A DNA stretch of 64,000 nucleotides, from the NCBI GenBank assembly GCA_041390125.1, contig JAWKQN010000004.1, positions 1 to 64,000 on the forward strand, read 5' to 3'. The stretch's first letter is position 1; the number at the start of each line of letters is the position of its first letter. Below, piece after piece: positions 62,271 to 64,000 of this stretch. The DNA is from Gemmatimonadota bacterium (GTDB lineage: Bacteria; Gemmatimonadota; Gemmatimonadetes; Longimicrobiales; Gaopeijiaceae). Position numbers and translations under genes: made by a program. Below the pieces are notes generated by a model that did no database searches, was not told where the DNA came from, and was given only the letters and a program-made list of their open reading frames with translations.

Positions 62271-63752
62271 TCAGCGCCGGACGCGGGTGCGGCTTCCGCT
62301 GCGCGCCCACATCTCCGGGTGGAACAGCAGCACGATCGTGTACAGCTCCAGCCGACCCACGAGCATCAGCAGCGTGAGCAGGCTCAGCTCGCTCCCGGAC
62401 ATCCAGCCGTAGTTGTCCACCGCGCCTACGTCCCCCACGCCGGGCCCGATGTTGCCGAGCGAGGAGAACACCGCGCCCACCGCGGTCCAGGCATCGACGC
62501 CGAGGAGCGACAGGCCCACGATGCCCGCGACCAGGATCACGCCATAGAGGAGGACGAAGCCCAGCACGTCGTCCATGATCTCCTCGCGCACCACCCGTCC
62601 CCCCACCGACGCCAGGAAGACGCCACGGGGATGCAGGTGACGACGGATCTGGATGCCCATGTGCTTGAGCACGAGCAGGATGCGGATCGACTTGATGCCA
62701 CCGCCGGTGGAGCCCGCCATCCCACCGGTCAGCATGAGCGCCAGGATGAGCGCGACCGCTCCGGGAGCCCAGAGCTCGTAGTCGGCTGTGATGTAGCCCG
62801 TGGTGGTGACGATGGACACGACCTGGAAGAGGCCGTCCCGCACCGAGCGCTCGATCCCCGCGGGCGTCAGCCCGTAGGAGCCGGTGCTGAGGTTGACCAC
62901 CGCGATCAGGAGCGCGGCCACCAGGATGAGCCCCGTGTAGAAGCGCCACTCCGGCTCCTTCAGGTAGGGCGGGTGGCCGGCCGCGGCCCGGTAGTGCAGG
63001 GCGAAGTTCACGCCCGCCAGGTACATGAAGACGATCGTGACGTAGTGGATGTAGGCGGAGTCGTAGGCCGCCATCGACGCATTGCGCGTGGAGAAGCCCC
63101 CGGTGGCCAGGGTGGTGAATGCGTGGTTCACCGCGTCGAAGAGGGACATCCCCCCGAACAGGTAGAGCACCACCTGTGTGGTGGTCAGCCCCAGGTAGAC
63201 GAACCACAGCAGCTTGGCCGTCTGCGTGATACGCGGGCGCAGGCGTTCGGTGGTGGGGCCCGGCACCTCGGCCCGGAAGAGCTGCATGCCGCCCACGCCC
63301 AGGAAGGGGAGCACGGCGATCACGAGCACGATGATCCCCATCCCGCCCAACCACTGCGTGATGGAACGCCAGAACAGGACTCCGGCCGGCAGCGCCTCGA
63401 TGTCGGTGAAGACCGTCGCACCCGTGGTGGTGAACCCGGAGATCGACTCGAAGACCGCAGCGGGCACCGAGGACAGCGTTCCCGTGAACAGATAGGGCAG
63501 GGCGCCGAAGAGACCGACCGTGGTCCAGGCGAACGCGACGATCGCGTAGCCCTCCTTGGCGCCGATGTCGTCCCGGAAGCGGGTCGCGAGATGGGCGCCC
63601 AACCCGACGGCGGCCGTGAGCGCGGCCGCCAGAGCGAGACCCGGCCCGTCACCCCCGCCGGACAGGAAGCCCACCACCGCCGAGGCGCCCATGGCGAGCG
63701 ACACGACGATGAGGAGGAGTCCGACGACGTTGACGACGTGACGGAAGGACAC
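62271..63752 (-). CDS. trkH: Trk-type potassium uptake protein TrkH
   Basis: Channel-like K+ transporter, 493 aa, four M1-P-M2 units. The four selectivity loops read GFTTTGATVF, LATGGFSTRN, SIVTTTGYIT and SSLGNIGPGVG, each with the central glycine. A cytoplasmic RIRILLVLKHMGIQI-like segment (SIRILLVLKHMGIQIRRHL) lies between units three and four. It works with the TrkA regulatory protein, whose gene ends eight bases upstream on the same strand. Confidence 0.94.
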   Translation of the reverse strand: MSFRHVVNVVGLLLIVVSLAMGASAVVGFLSGGGDGPGLALAAALTAAVGLGAHLATRFRDDIGAKEGYAIVAFAWTTVGLFGALPYLFTGTLSSVPAAVFESISGFTTTGATVFTDIEALPAGVLFWRSITQWLGGMGIIVLVIAVLPFLGVGGMQLFRAEVPGPTTERLRPRITQTAKLLWFVYLGLTTTQVVLYLFGGMSLFDAVNHAFTTLATGGFSTRNASMAAYDSAYIHYVTIVFMYLAGVNFALHYRAAAGHPPYLKEPEWRFYTGLILVAALLIAVVNLSTGSYGLTPAGIERSVRDGLFQVVSIVTTTGYITADYELWAPGAVALILALMLTGGMAGSTGGGIKSIRILLVLKHMGIQIRRHLHPRGVFLASVGGRVVREEIMDDVLGFVLLYGVILVAGIVGLSLLGVDAWTAVGAVFSSLGNIGPGVGDVGAVDNYGWMSGSELSLLTLLMLVGRLELYTIVLLFHPEMWARSGSRTRVRR

Positions 63753-63760
63753 GCGTGGGC

Positions 63761-64000
63761 CTACTGGAAGAGCCGCTCGACGGCGCCCAGGGCCTGGCGA
63801 AGCCCGAAGACGATCACGTCGTCTCCCGGCTCGAAGCGGTCCTGGCCGCGTGGGGTCACGATGCGATCGCCGCGCAGGATGACGCCGATCAGCACGCCGT
63901 GCGGGATGTCCAGCTCCTGGATGGAGCGCCCGACGGCCTTGGCATCGGGACGCACCTTGAACTCCATCGCCTCGGCGTCGGTGCCCGTGAGCGAGGCCAC
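63761..64000 (-). CDS. trkA: Trk K+ uptake regulator TrkA, C-terminal part only
   Basis: The last 79 codons of a gene whose start lies past the right edge. The visible part is a TrkA_C (RCK_C) domain: MEFKVRPDAKAVGRSIQELDIPHG, a GVILRGDRIVTPRGQDRFEPGDDVIVFG stretch, and a closing helix. It binds the cytoplasmic side of TrkH and gates it in response to nucleotides. The reading frame is open to the last base of the window. Confidence 0.9.
   Translation of the reverse strand: MASLTGTDAEAMEFKVRPDAKAVGRSIQELDIPHGVLIGVILRGDRIVTPRGQDRFEPGDDVIVFGLRQALGAVERLFQ

Overview
The window is a gene-dense, very GC-rich bacterial chromosome segment with GTG and TTG starts, many 4-base ATGA/GTGA stop-start overlaps, and no insertion sequence, prophage, integrase or CRISPR array. 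The gene set is diderm and flagellated: lipoproteins, a TolC/RND efflux system, MotA/MotB. DUF4159/DUF4175 proteins, several TolB-like six-bladed propellers and a c-type cytochrome of the planctomycete-cytochrome type sit beside standard housekeeping genes. Together these suggest Gemmatimonadota or a close relative. That assignment is an inference from gene content; there is no rRNA in the window to confirm it.

Layout. 1-2192 (minus): edge-truncated lipoprotein and an OPT-family transporter. 2385-7273: M48 metalloprotease lipoprotein, ClpB, small lipoprotein. 7329-9031: methylmalonyl-CoA epimerase (minus), thioredoxin, RsmI. 9028-17447: a tightly overlapping run of DUF4159, DUF4175, a small secreted protein, a secreted glutamine-amidotransferase-fold-like protein and a JAB/JAMM-DinG helicase fusion. 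17513-20701: small membrane protein, FAH-family hydrolase, PLP aminotransferase, TonB-like protein, BON-like protein. 20812-29783: ValS, Ig-like protein, SelA, IscA-like protein, MBL hydrolase, PurN, PurH. Then tRNA-Ser(UGA), a cytochrome c, MotA/MotB behind a sigma-28-type promoter, and IspG. 34083-35904 (minus): six-TM protein, ECF sigma factor, small membrane protein. 36312-39485: a six-cysteine secreted micropeptide, a CPWC thioredoxin-like protein and two propeller proteins. 39680-48708: adaptor, TolC-like channel and two RND permeases. 48790-51500: GltX, a LexA-like repressor without the self-cleavage residues, TadA. 51586-56349: NhaC-type antiporter (minus), PyrB, PyrC, S20 (minus). 56478-62161: M50 protease, ScpA, ScpB with a long acidic tail, RluB-type synthase, a 546-aa Rossmann protein, Upp. 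62271-64000 (minus): TrkH and the C-terminal end of TrkA.

How the genes work together. Most of the window is central metabolism and maintenance: nucleotide synthesis and salvage (purN, purH, pyrB, pyrC, upp), tRNA charging and modification (valS, gltX, selA, tadA), ribosome biogenesis (rsmI, rluB, rpsT), chromosome condensation (scpA, scpB), proteostasis (clpB, M48, trxA), potassium uptake and multidrug efflux. The least explained parts are the six-Cys peptide/CPWC/propeller cluster, the JAB-DinG protein that lacks one of the four Fe-S cysteines, and the LexA-like protein with neither catalytic Ser nor Lys, encoded behind a promoter that carries a 12-bp direct repeat. Readable promoters in this window share a -35 close to TTGAC and a -10 of the form TAGNNT or TACNNT.
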